From assembly GCA_016714745.1 (NCBI GenBank), contig JADKCG010000028.1, positions 1-30,478 of the forward strand: DNA of 30,478 nt, given 5' to 3'. Positions 1 to 9,138 of the stretch are shown here, piece by piece. Both the position numbers and the translations under genes were made by a program. Position 1 is the first letter of the stretch; the number at the start of each line of letters is the position of its first letter. The notes beneath the pieces were generated by a model, which saw only the letters and a program-made list of their open reading frames with translations, was not told where the DNA came from and did no database searches. Source of the DNA: Elusimicrobiota bacterium (lineage in GTDB: Bacteria; Elusimicrobiota; Elusimicrobia; FEN-1173).

Positions 1-1
1 G

Positions 2-256
2 TCGACCTTAGCGCCGGAGAACGGCAAAACAGGATTTGTCATTGAAGGTGTTGACCTTGATCGGTTGGGGGTTGTGAAAAACGCGAGCGTTTCTGCGTTG
101 TTGTTCGATGTGGTCGAAGGGGGCGGAAAATTCAGTGGATTCGTTGGGTATGGAACGGTGACCAACGGCGGGAAAGACGTTCGGGTGGGGTTTTTCGGGG
201 CTGGGGAGATGAGCGTGCTGGATTCTTACAGGTTGAAAGGCCTTGTACGCGCATAA
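2..256 (+). CDS. 3' end of giant gene A, upstream piece (5'-truncated)
   Basis: The frame is open from the first complete codon to a TAA at 254-256, so the gene begins before the window. The residues are beta-strand-like and glycine-rich. The segment starting IEGVDLD at 41 aligns with IKGFEWD starting at 284 in the next open frame (I-x-G-x-D/E-x-D, then a basic/Ala stretch and LLF or LFL), 81 codons apart. The next frame is in phase, with only 15 bases between this stop and its first ATG. I infer that this is the same gene as the one that follows, interrupted by an in-frame stop that may be a sequence error or a real nonsense mutation. No function can be assigned. Confidence 0.6.
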   Translation, partial: STLAPENGKTGFVIEGVDLDRLGVVKNASVSALLFDVVEGGGKFSGFVGYGTVTNGGKDVRVGFFGAGEMSVLDSYRLKGLVRA

Positions 257-271
257 GGTGATGGTGTCGAG

Positions 272-3200
272 ATGGACGCAATGATTAAGGGGTTTGAGTG
301 GGACGGCAAAGGTGGGGATCTAAAAACCCGCGCGACGTTGTTTCTGGAAGGAGAAGCCTTTATCAAGAATCCCGCGGGGGTGGGAGAGGGCGGGAAACAA
401 CCTGAATGGATTTCGCCAAGCGAAAACTTGGTGGCGTTTGGGGAGGCCGGTAAGACGGAATACTTCCAGGCGGAAAAAGGGAAAGTTGCGAAAGTGGACG
501 CTTTGGTGATCGCAGGAGAAAGCGCAGGCGACCCATGGGAGATGGTCCAGCTGTATCCAAAAGCGGCGGGGTCAACGATTGTGGCAGGGACGGACCGGTT
601 TGATATGAATGCGGTGTATAAAGGTCAGACGGTGACTTACCAGCCGGACGGGACGCGAAGCATTCAGGGTGGGCGGTTGCTGGACACATCCATAGCTTTA
701 CAGGGCCGCGACATTGCGCGATCGGAGATGTCCGCAGTGGAGGGGGCTCCGGATCGGATGGCCGCCAATCTGGATACAAGCTTGAAAGAAGCTAAAAATT
801 CCAACTATCGAATTGATGTGCGTGCGGATGGCTCGGTTGAAACGGTTCGTGTCGGGATGACCGAAAACGGGCATGAGTTGTATAGCTTGGTGGCGAGGGC
901 AGGGGAAGGGAAAATAGTTTCTGTTCAGGGAAAACTGGCCAACGGTGCGGTGCTGTTTGGCCGGATTGAAATGGACATCAAAGAAACGGGCAGTCAGGTC
1001 AAAAATATCAACAAAGCGTACGTTGTGCGGGAGGTTGATGGAAAATGGGAAGCTGTTGCGGGAATGGAAAGCACGAAAGACCGTGCCGACCGATCTACCT
1101 ACAAGGGCGTCAAAGAGGCGTTTGCGGCGGACTTAACGAAGGCAACTTCTGGTGGGCGGTTGTTGTCTATGGAGATGGATGGAACGGGTGCGATTAATAC
1201 AAAAGTTCAGATATCGCCCAAAGGAGATATTCGGGTAGGGCAAATGACATTTAGCAACATTGTGTCTGTTGATTTCAAGCGCACAGCCAGTGCGAACGGG
1301 GAAGATCAGTTCACTCCAGTAAGAGGGCAAGTGAACGGAAAAGAAGTAACGCGCCATGTGGATGATACCGGCAACGGCCAATGGGTGGGTCGGACGGGAT
1401 GGGTGGGATCAATATTTGGTGGCAAAGAGGTCAGGGAAATCGTTGCGAGCGTGGAGCGCAAAGAGGTGGATGCGCCCGGCAACAAGACGGGGACTTTGAT
1501 TAGTCACCGCATGGAATCGGGGTTTGAGGGGTTTGCAACGGTTGTTCAGATGGCGGAAGGGCGAAACCGGCTGGAGGTGGGGACGGGAAGCTCCAAGATT
1601 GTATACGACGCGTTGATGACCCGGGACGGTGCGCCTAAAGAATATTCATTGTCGTCATCCTTGGGTGGTGGCCGAACCGAGGTTGTTCATTATAACGCCA
1701 GCACCTTAGAAATGACAGCGAATGTTCAGATCGGATCGGTTTTGTCTGAGGGATCCATTAAAACTCAGGTTATTAGTGGAGATTTGTATTCAAGTGAGGG
1801 ACGTCGGATTTCAATTTCATCAAATCAAATAGCGAATTTACACGCAGGCGAAACTGTGACATACGGCGGCACGGAGTTTTCGGGCGGATCGTTCTTTAGT
1901 CGAGACTTGAAGATAAACGACGGTAAAATTTCCGCGGGCTGGTTCTCTGAAACCGATCTTCTTGACAACCGTGGTTGGGCAACGCAAGCGTTCGAATACA
2001 CCAAGGAACTTGGTTCGAGTTTCATTGGTGGGATTGCGAATGTTGGGTTAGCAGTCATTGGGTCAGTGACCGCCTACGCGACGTCTTCTTACGATATAGG
2101 GTTTAGCCCCCTGAATGGATTTTCGATCACGCGGACTTCAGACGGAAACACGGGCATGTCAGACCAAGCGTTTTGGGATCTTGGGTTTGATCGCAACACA
2201 ACCGCAGGCGATGCCTATTTGAGCATGTTCTCCCAGGGGTTGAAGGTCATCCCTGTGTTCGGAGCAAGGAGCCTTGTGGGGTCGGCCGTGGCAAGTGCGG
2301 GGGCAGGGTTGGCGACACGTGTGGCTATGACCGATTTGGTGATGGCCGCGGCGGGTGCGCATATGGCGGCGCCCGAATTTGCCAAGGGAAACACGACGGG
2401 TGGACTTGTCACTTTGGGGATGTTTGCTTTGACCCCCTTGATTTTTGCGGGTGTGGCGAAAGTCGTGGGGTATGGGCAAAAGGTTGTATCGGATGGTTTT
2501 TTGGGTGGGTTGGTGGCAAAGAATGCTAGTGGCGCGATCGAAGCCGGCGTGGGAAAAATTGTGACAGATAAAATAAGTGGGATGTGGTTGTCGAAGGCGT
2601 TCGGAGAATCAACAGTCATGCGGGTTCTCGGTTTGAATAACGTCGGACGTGCGTCAGAGTTTGGGCTGTTAAATGTGACGGTGGATGGCGCGACAGTTGT
2701 GGCGAAGAATTTGTCTCGTCTGACAGGGACAACTTCCTTCCGATCGATGGCCAGTTTCTTCGGCGAAGGGGGAGGCTGGGCGTTAAGAAGGGCAGGCCTA
2801 ACAGCAAAATCGTTTGAAGGATTGGCCGCTCAGAAGTTCAGTGGGCGGATGATATCTCAAACCTTGTTATGGGTTGTTAACCCGTTTGCGCATAGCGTTC
2901 CGACCATTTTCCAAACGTCGAAAACATGGCTTGGGGGAGCCCAAAAGGTGATGGGCCTGTTCACGTTGCCGAAAGTTCTTATTAACGCGGCGATGGTGGG
3001 AAATCCGGGGGTTGGTATAGGTTGGATCCCCCAGTTTGAAGGGGTGATTCCGTGGGCGTTGTCGAAGATGGGCGTTAGCATTGATCCCGGGATGTTGGAT
3101 ACGGCTCGGGTGGTGTTGGTGTTTGCGCCTTTCTTGATGGCGGGAATGGCTCCTTCGTCGGGAGGGGGGAAGATTTTATTTTCTAAGGAAAACATCGGCG

Positions 3201-5365
3201 GGTTGTGGAATACATACAAACTTGAGTTTGGAACACGTGTTGGCGAGGCATACCGAACAGGTGGGATTTTGTCGGCGACGAAACAGGTTGGAATCGGTGT
3301 CCTCGAGGTTTCTGGGCTTCGTGAAATCGGTGGAAATATTGGTCGTTTGATGACGAATCTTCATGTGAAGGGACCAGGGTTTGTGGTGATGCAGTTGGGT
3401 CGTGATATTGGACGAGGGTTGGCCACCGGCTTTGCTGGATTGGAGAGAACCGTGCGCGACGTGACAAAGTTTAATGCGGTTGCGTTTGGTTTCGGGGGGG
3501 CGATCAACACTGCGGCGTTCGGCGATCAAGCGGAGGACATTGTGTTGTTCGGTGGTTTGGTAAATATCCCGGCGTTTAAAGAAGGTTTTGAATCGGCATT
3601 TGCGGGATTTGCAGCGACTATCATGCAAACAGCCACGGACCCCCAAATGTGGCTGTTTGGAGCGATGGTTGGGTTTTTCCGGCCCGTGGTGGGCCCTCTG
3701 ATCCAAAACGTTCCGATTCTTGGGTCTTTTGTGAAGTATATCAACCAATTCGATCATTTCCTTGGTGGATTGTGGGCCAAAGGACATGTGGGCCGATGGG
3801 AAGCGTTCATAACCGAAGAGGCGTACAAAGAGAAAGTCATCGAGTTGATGGCTTCGTCTCTGCCCCACCAGGCGTCCGAGGTGCTCCAAGAAATGGGTGA
3901 CAGGACGGGCAAAGCCCGCCTTAGTGCGGCTTCCGGGATGGAACGGTTTACGAAACAAGACAGCAATTCGCAAACCATGGAGGCGGCGGAGCGATTCGTT
4001 TCGGGTGCGATAGGGCGGGAAAATTTTGTATCTGCCACAAATTACTCTGGTGTATCAATGCAGTTGCAGGCGCGCGCCGGAAACAACGCTGAGAAAATGG
4101 TCAGTGCCACGATTGTAAACCAGGTCATGGCTCAGGTTAACTTGAATAACGCACCGACATTGAACCTTGCGCGAGTTGAAACTGCCTTGTTCGATTTGGC
4201 CAATCAGCTGAGCGACGGGATGGATGGCGATATCGGTGCCGTGGCGGATACTTTGTGGACTGCGGCGCGATTAATGACGGATTCCAGCGTAAACATTTTT
4301 GATGGGGAGTCCGTGATTGAATCTATTGGACGCCAATCGGAAAACCTGGTGGCCAATGGGTTTGGAGCCGAGGTGGCCCTGTTTGCCCGCGAGGCGTTCT
4401 CGGCCATTGGAGCTGAACGAAATATGGACCAGGTTCATCAGATGGTTGGCTCTTTGACCGGGTGGGTCCCCCGGTGGGATGCAACGCCCAATGCGGACAA
4501 CGCGGCGAACTGGGGTGTTCTTGGGAACATGACGGACCTATTGACAGGGTTTAAAGATATGGACTTGGACGTACGAGCCCAATCGGTCTTGGAAGCTCGG
4601 ATGATCACCTCCCTCTCGTCCGTGACAACTCAAGTGCCTGAAACGGCACAGGCATCTCAGGGTGCGATTGGGTTTGTGCACGCTCTTGAAGGATTTGCAA
4701 AAGAAGCCCGGTATCGGGGAGCGGACCTGTCTTCCTCCATGTTTGGTGGGATGATTACAGCAAGCCCATGGCTTGTTCAGGTCAGTCAGACCATTGATAA
4801 AAAAGATCGGTCCAACGAACAAATGGGGTTGGGCGAAATATTGGGGCGGATGGCCGACCGGCTGGATGCGCGAGGATTCAACCGAGGGTTGGAAGGGGCT
4901 TTCTTTGAAGCGGCGGATTTGGACAATCATCCCGAAAACTATGTGGGCCAAGTGACAATGACGGAAACATTGGCCCGAGAGGTTCTCCCCTTGCTAGAAG
5001 GAGTGAGAGCCGTTGCCCAGGCCGCGAGTAATATCCCTAATTCTAGTGGAAAAACCAGGAGGCTGACAAACGTTGGTCAACAGGCGGCCCACGTATTGGC
5101 AAACGTTGCGACCCAACTAACAACGAGTCAGGGGAGAACACTCAGCGAAGAAATGCCAAGTGTTGTGGGCGTGGACAGATTCGAATTTTTGGGCGATGTG
5201 ACCTTGCAGGCGGGAGCGTTTTCAGAAGCGAGGGATTTGGTTGGGACACTTCAAACGAACCTCGGGACCGAAGCTTCCCGGTTCGCGAATCGATCAAAAA
5301 TGCGTGACATTCAAACCTGGTGGGCTTGCAAGGCCAAGACCCCAAAGCATTTGCGGCCAAAATAG
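272..5365 (+). CDS. Giant gene A, main N-terminal piece: beta-rich then multi-segment hydrophobic protein
   Basis: This 1697-codon piece has no signal peptide at its first ATG and only a weak ribosome-site candidate (AAGGTG at 255-260), which fits an internal position in a longer gene. Residues 1 to about 560 are beta-rich and Gly/Thr/Val-rich without a recognisable domain. Hydrophobic or amphipathic segments follow near residues 583-605, 660-732, 947-962, 1067-1118 and 1126-1157. The C-terminal 500 residues are largely helical. The last 15-20 codons look out of frame: the coherent reading leaves near 5305-5319 and continues as NLVGLQGQDPKAFAAKIDG in the frame one base back. I recognise no enzyme domain. 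Multi-pass or membrane-associated architecture is inferred from hydrophobicity alone. Codon use matches the following piece, supporting one gene. Confidence 0.75.
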   Translation: MDAMIKGFEWDGKGGDLKTRATLFLEGEAFIKNPAGVGEGGKQPEWISPSENLVAFGEAGKTEYFQAEKGKVAKVDALVIAGESAGDPWEMVQLYPKAAGSTIVAGTDRFDMNAVYKGQTVTYQPDGTRSIQGGRLLDTSIALQGRDIARSEMSAVEGAPDRMAANLDTSLKEAKNSNYRIDVRADGSVETVRVGMTENGHELYSLVARAGEGKIVSVQGKLANGAVLFGRIEMDIKETGSQVKNINKAYVVREVDGKWEAVAGMESTKDRADRSTYKGVKEAFAADLTKATSGGRLLSMEMDGTGAINTKVQISPKGDIRVGQMTFSNIVSVDFKRTASANGEDQFTPVRGQVNGKEVTRHVDDTGNGQWVGRTGWVGSIFGGKEVREIVASVERKEVDAPGNKTGTLISHRMESGFEGFATVVQMAEGRNRLEVGTGSSKIVYDALMTRDGAPKEYSLSSSLGGGRTEVVHYNASTLEMTANVQIGSVLSEGSIKTQVISGDLYSSEGRRISISSNQIANLHAGETVTYGGTEFSGGSFFSRDLKINDGKISAGWFSETDLLDNRGWATQAFEYTKELGSSFIGGIANVGLAVIGSVTAYATSSYDIGFSPLNGFSITRTSDGNTGMSDQAFWDLGFDRNTTAGDAYLSMFSQGLKVIPVFGARSLVGSAVASAGAGLATRVAMTDLVMAAAGAHMAAPEFAKGNTTGGLVTLGMFALTPLIFAGVAKVVGYGQKVVSDGFLGGLVAKNASGAIEAGVGKIVTDKISGMWLSKAFGESTVMRVLGLNNVGRASEFGLLNVTVDGATVVAKNLSRLTGTTSFRSMASFFGEGGGWALRRAGLTAKSFEGLAAQKFSGRMISQTLLWVVNPFAHSVPTIFQTSKTWLGGAQKVMGLFTLPKVLINAAMVGNPGVGIGWIPQFEGVIPWALSKMGVSIDPGMLDTARVVLVFAPFLMAGMAPSSGGGKILFSKENIGGLWNTYKLEFGTRVGEAYRTGGILSATKQVGIGVLEVSGLREIGGNIGRLMTNLHVKGPGFVVMQLGRDIGRGLATGFAGLERTVRDVTKFNAVAFGFGGAINTAAFGDQAEDIVLFGGLVNIPAFKEGFESAFAGFAATIMQTATDPQMWLFGAMVGFFRPVVGPLIQNVPILGSFVKYINQFDHFLGGLWAKGHVGRWEAFITEEAYKEKVIELMASSLPHQASEVLQEMGDRTGKARLSAASGMERFTKQDSNSQTMEAAERFVSGAIGRENFVSATNYSGVSMQLQARAGNNAEKMVSATIVNQVMAQVNLNNAPTLNLARVETALFDLANQLSDGMDGDIGAVADTLWTAARLMTDSSVNIFDGESVIESIGRQSENLVANGFGAEVALFAREAFSAIGAERNMDQVHQMVGSLTGWVPRWDATPNADNAANWGVLGNMTDLLTGFKDMDLDVRAQSVLEARMITSLSSVTTQVPETAQASQGAIGFVHALEGFAKEARYRGADLSSSMFGGMITASPWLVQVSQTIDKKDRSNEQMGLGEILGRMADRLDARGFNRGLEGAFFEAADLDNHPENYVGQVTMTETLAREVLPLLEGVRAVAQAASNIPNSSGKTRRLTNVGQQAAHVLANVATQLTTSQGRTLSEEMPSVVGVDRFEFLGDVTLQAGAFSEARDLVGTLQTNLGTEASRFANRSKMRDIQTWWACKAKTPKHLRPK

Positions 5366-8300
5366 ACGGGAAGTTAAACAATCGGTATGACAAGGTATTT
5401 CAGGTTACGGGTGGCTTGGGTTCTCTTGCGGGAATGATTCTTTTGACGACCCATGGGTTGGCCATCGCTCTCCCTGTTCTCATGGTCGCGGGCGTGATGA
5501 ACGCTTTTTCTCCCGGCGCGAAATCTCCAGGGGAAACCTTCAAATCTTTGGCTCAAACACTGAAAACGGAAGGTTGGATGGGCGTGTTGAAAGATAAAGG
5601 GTTCCTTATGAATTATGCGGGTCCTGTTTTATTAGGTGGTTTGGGGGCTGGGGTGGGGATGCTTATTGCCCCTGCGATCACAGCGATGGTGGGTCAAGGC
5701 CGCGCGATGTATCAGAAGGGGAGCTGGGGTCAAGATCGCAAAGTCATCTCTGAGTGGGCCAAACTGGAAGCGAGCGGTGCTGACTGGACTCTGGAAGATC
5801 TCAATAATGTTTCCCAGCGTTCGGGCCTAGCTCCCCAGTCAATCCTCAGCCTTGCGGCCATGGCCCGCGGGGTAGAGGATATTTCTGGAGCCAATGATCT
5901 ATTGAGGTCCCAGGGCGATCTTCGGACGGTTACAGGCCATGATGCTTTAACTAACCCCTCTGTCACAATGGCGAAAGTAAATTTACGGTCTGACGTCGAG
6001 GTAGCGAATTTGGTCACTGATGGAGATGAGGCTGTTCTCGAGTTTATTGGGGAAAGCATCCTTCTCTATTGGGACCAGCTATCAAATGATCAAATTAACG
6101 ACACTGTTCTTGGAAGTATCTCTTTCAATTCGGCTCGGGATTTTGACCAGGAGGCTGATGGTCTAGCTCGGGGAGTTTGGGGGAATCAAAATGTCACTAT
6201 GGCGACCGGGTCTTTTGTCGAGCGGCTACTCATCGAAACTCTTGCCGTGAGAAAACTCCAAGAACTGGCAATAGCTCCCGGTACGGCGTCCAACGATTCT
6301 AAAGTTAAGTTGGCTCAAGCCATTGGTGAGTTTGGAAACTACATGGCTGTTAAAACAGTAGGCCGCTATCTCCGCCAAGAAGCTTCAGAATTTCTTGCGG
6401 GGGCAGAGAAAGTTAAAAAACAATTCGAATCGGACGAGGCACAATTAAAACTCTGGGGGGAAGAACGGCTTTCGTTAGAAAACAAACTTAAAACATTTAA
6501 GGCCTCTGCCTTTGCCGGCATCGATAGTGGATTCGGGCATCTTAGCGCGGAGCAAAGATTGAAAATTTTCGTAATTGAAAATCAAATCAAACACGCCGAT
6601 TCTCAGATAGAAGCTTATTCGAATAGAATAAATGAAACTAAACCTCAATTATCATTGATGCAAATTGCTGTTAAAGTTCGCAACGAGTTCGTCCCAGGGG
6701 AACGTCGTTTTGTGGGGGCGGGAGAATCGGAATATCCTGATTTAGTGAATTTGGTGGGGACTAAAAATAAACGTCTGAACGAGGCCAGGCAAGTTGAAGA
6801 TGTTGAATATATTGAAACTCGGCGGCAGTTCCTCCGATGGAAATCAGGCAATGCGATATTGCTGGAGTCCCCGGAACGGATGGAGCAGCGGCACTCTTTG
6901 CAAGTCCCTCCCGTAAACCAAGGGGTGCAAGGATTGGACTCCCGCCACTGGGTGGAAGAGTATTTGGCCTTCAATTCGCCGCGGGAAACGGATTTAAGCG
7001 TTGAACCGTCTGTGGGGAGAGAGGAAGCCCCTGTTCCCTCCATAGAGCGTGTGAACACGGACCGTCAGGAGCCTCCTGCGGTTTCGGTTCTGGGTGAACA
7101 AAATGTGTTGGATGGGAATGTGGCGGGGGTGGAACAAAAAACGGTTGTGCAGGACAGGAGGGGGAACCCGATCCGGGTGGAACAAACGGGTGGGGCCCCA
7201 CTTTCACGGCAGGATGAGTGGGAATGGAAAGTGAGAGATGGGAAGCTAACTACAACTGTTTACGGAAAGGCTCCTCAGCCCAAATCATCAGACGACACAA
7301 CTGGGGAAAACTTATTGAAAGTGGACGAAAAAGTGAGTCAGGGACATGGAAATGCTCTTGAAACGATTGAAGCGATACAAAGAATGCTGAATAGTATAGG
7401 AGGGGGGTCCACAACGCCGAATGTAACTCCTACTCCTCCTAGCGGAACGGGGGCTCAGATACGAGTTCGTCCGGGGCTCTCCATTGGTGAGCCGTTTATC
7501 CGTGGGTGGAGAGAGGGAAGTTTAGTCAAGCGGTTGGGATACCTGGGTCTGGTGGGGGTCGTGAGTCCAGTGATTGAGGGAATTGTGTTCCTGGAATCAT
7601 GGTTGCCGAACGTTGGGGAGAGCCTTCTTTCCGGAGCCGCAATTGATTTCGGAGTTGTTGGACAAATGGGCGTGGTCGTTGGATTGTTTTTTGCCCTCGC
7701 CCACGTTGCCGTGGATTTGTCATCGCGGTATTTGAATGCTGGGGGAGGGAGAGCCGGGTGGAACGCGGTGTTCAGCCGTGGGGCCTTGGTTCAAGACACA
7801 GCGGAGTTCGGCAAGCGATTTGCATTATTTGGCGCGGGGTTGGCGATCTTTCTTGGGGTGTCGTCCTTGGCCAGCCCCTTCGCGGCGTCAATAATCACGA
7901 CATTGGCCCACAGCGCCTACAATATTGGAACACTTCCCAAAGGGTGGTTTAAAACGACTGGGGCCATGTTGAGGCAGGTTTTGAGTCCATCGGAGAGTGT
8001 GCAGGTGTCCGGCCGAGGTGAAAAGATCACCGGGGCGGCGGCGGCGCGGGCCATGGCCGTGGCGGCGTTCTTGGCGGTGAATCCCGGGTTTGCGGCTGGG
8101 TTGGGTGCCGATCAAGTGGCGGTGTTTAACAAAGCGGGTCAGCCGACCGTTGTGACAGGTCGGCTGACGGCCACGGGCGGCATTGAGGTCCCCGCGGAGA
8201 AACTGAACGGGGGGATGGTGCTCCATGTGCACGATGATGTGATCGTGGATGGGAGAAATCGAAACAGTTCGATTGCGGACCGTGGTGCGTATATACAGAG

Positions 8301-9060
8301 GCAAGGAGCCGTAGCGGGAACCGATACCGACCGTGCGTTTTCCCTGATTTCTGATAAGTCCGGTGCGAACGTCGTGGCCGTGCGCATCTTGCCGAGCGGA
8401 GAGGTGCAGGAGGCCCGTGTGACGGCGGACGGGGTTGAATTGATCAGCGCCGAATACGCGGGCGAGATCGTGCGAAAAGCGATAGAAGAAGGACGTGATC
8501 TTGGAGGGTTTTTCAATGCGGATGCGGCGGCGAACGCATTCTTAAAGACCTCGGTGGCAAACGCTGTGGCGTTGTCGGCGCTCCTGCCGGAGGACGCCAA
8601 TGGCGACGGCGATTGGCAAACGTTGGGGTTGCCTCTGGCAGAATTGGAGCGGAGAATGGCGGAGGTCGATGCGGCGGTGCGTCGAGCCCAGGCGGGCAAG
8701 TCTCTGGGTTGGGAAGGTTCACTGCGCCTGAGGGTGGCGTTTATGTATCAAAGTTTGGTTCCGGAATTGAAGGCGCTGGATCCACTCTTAGTTGAAATTA
8801 TGGCGGAATCGCGGTTGGCCCAAATCCTTGAGCAGATGGGAGTGGAGACGCGTGAAGGGGAACTGTTGAAGAACCTTCGAAACCGGATCGATGAATTGGA
8901 GAAAACGACAGGAGCGTTGTCGGGCACGGTATACCGTGATCTTGGAATCACGAAACCGGCGTTGGGCGCGCTTAAGCTTGAGTCAGGTGAATACAGCGGC
9001 GGAATCGATGTTGAGCGGCATGATGAAGACCGAGGCCGCCCAAGGGGTGCCGAGTCTTGA
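5320..9060 (+). CDS. Giant gene A, middle piece with coiled coil and CPBP-like intramembrane protease segment
   Basis: The frame is open from 5308; the GTG at 5320 is just the first possible start and is unlikely to be used. Numbering from 5320, hydrophobic segments lie at about residues 33-63 and 99-124, a charged coiled coil at about 356-447, and a Pro/Thr/Gly linker at about 693-713. Residues 735-880 resemble the CPBP/CAAX-like (ABI) intramembrane metalloprotease core: SPVIEGIVF (E753) where EExxxR is expected, FFALAH (H795) matching FxxxH, and LAHSAYN (H864, N868) matching the third motif. The second Glu and the Arg of motif 1 are missing, so activity is doubtful. A DANGDGDW calcium-loop-like stretch starts near 8593. 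Coherence is lost after about 8979, where the reading moves forward one frame; the final 27 codons here are out of phase. Confidence 0.75.
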   Translation: MGLQGQDPKAFAAKIDGKLNNRYDKVFQVTGGLGSLAGMILLTTHGLAIALPVLMVAGVMNAFSPGAKSPGETFKSLAQTLKTEGWMGVLKDKGFLMNYAGPVLLGGLGAGVGMLIAPAITAMVGQGRAMYQKGSWGQDRKVISEWAKLEASGADWTLEDLNNVSQRSGLAPQSILSLAAMARGVEDISGANDLLRSQGDLRTVTGHDALTNPSVTMAKVNLRSDVEVANLVTDGDEAVLEFIGESILLYWDQLSNDQINDTVLGSISFNSARDFDQEADGLARGVWGNQNVTMATGSFVERLLIETLAVRKLQELAIAPGTASNDSKVKLAQAIGEFGNYMAVKTVGRYLRQEASEFLAGAEKVKKQFESDEAQLKLWGEERLSLENKLKTFKASAFAGIDSGFGHLSAEQRLKIFVIENQIKHADSQIEAYSNRINETKPQLSLMQIAVKVRNEFVPGERRFVGAGESEYPDLVNLVGTKNKRLNEARQVEDVEYIETRRQFLRWKSGNAILLESPERMEQRHSLQVPPVNQGVQGLDSRHWVEEYLAFNSPRETDLSVEPSVGREEAPVPSIERVNTDRQEPPAVSVLGEQNVLDGNVAGVEQKTVVQDRRGNPIRVEQTGGAPLSRQDEWEWKVRDGKLTTTVYGKAPQPKSSDDTTGENLLKVDEKVSQGHGNALETIEAIQRMLNSIGGGSTTPNVTPTPPSGTGAQIRVRPGLSIGEPFIRGWREGSLVKRLGYLGLVGVVSPVIEGIVFLESWLPNVGESLLSGAAIDFGVVGQMGVVVGLFFALAHVAVDLSSRYLNAGGGRAGWNAVFSRGALVQDTAEFGKRFALFGAGLAIFLGVSSLASPFAASIITTLAHSAYNIGTLPKGWFKTTGAMLRQVLSPSESVQVSGRGEKITGAAAARAMAVAAFLAVNPGFAAGLGADQVAVFNKAGQPTVVTGRLTATGGIEVPAEKLNGGMVLHVHDDVIVDGRNRNSSIADRGAYIQRQGAVAGTDTDRAFSLISDKSGANVVAVRILPSGEVQEARVTADGVELISAEYAGEIVRKAIEEGRDLGGFFNADAAANAFLKTSVANAVALSALLPEDANGDGDWQTLGLPLAELERRMAEVDAAVRRAQAGKSLGWEGSLRLRVAFMYQSLVPELKALDPLLVEIMAESRLAQILEQMGVETREGELLKNLRNRIDELEKTTGALSGTVYRDLGITKPALGALKLESGEYSGGIDVERHDEDRGRPRGAES

Positions 9061-9121
9061 GCAGGCGGCTAAAGTGCAGGTGGTCTTGCATGAGAACCCC
9101 AGAGCTATGATCAAGCCTTAA
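8981..9121 (+). pseudogene. Giant gene A, short bridging piece between two frame changes
   Basis: After ALKL (8968-8979) the sensible reading is SQVNTAAESMLSGMMKTEAA and onward to VQVVLHENPRA, one frame forward of the preceding piece. It ends at a TAA (9119-9121). From about 9106 the coherent reading returns to the earlier frame as YDQALSRKAGRLTGDKQ. The fragment is helical and amphipathic, like the rest of this part of gene A. It has no start signal of its own and is best read as part of one interrupted gene. Confidence 0.55.
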
Positions 9122-9138
9122 GCCGGAAGGCAGGACGG

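Noticed and set aside
3176..3973. Minus-strand 265-codon frame opposite gene A
   Set aside because: It lies fully inside the coherent plus-strand gene, has no ribosome site, and its composition is that of a shadow frame.
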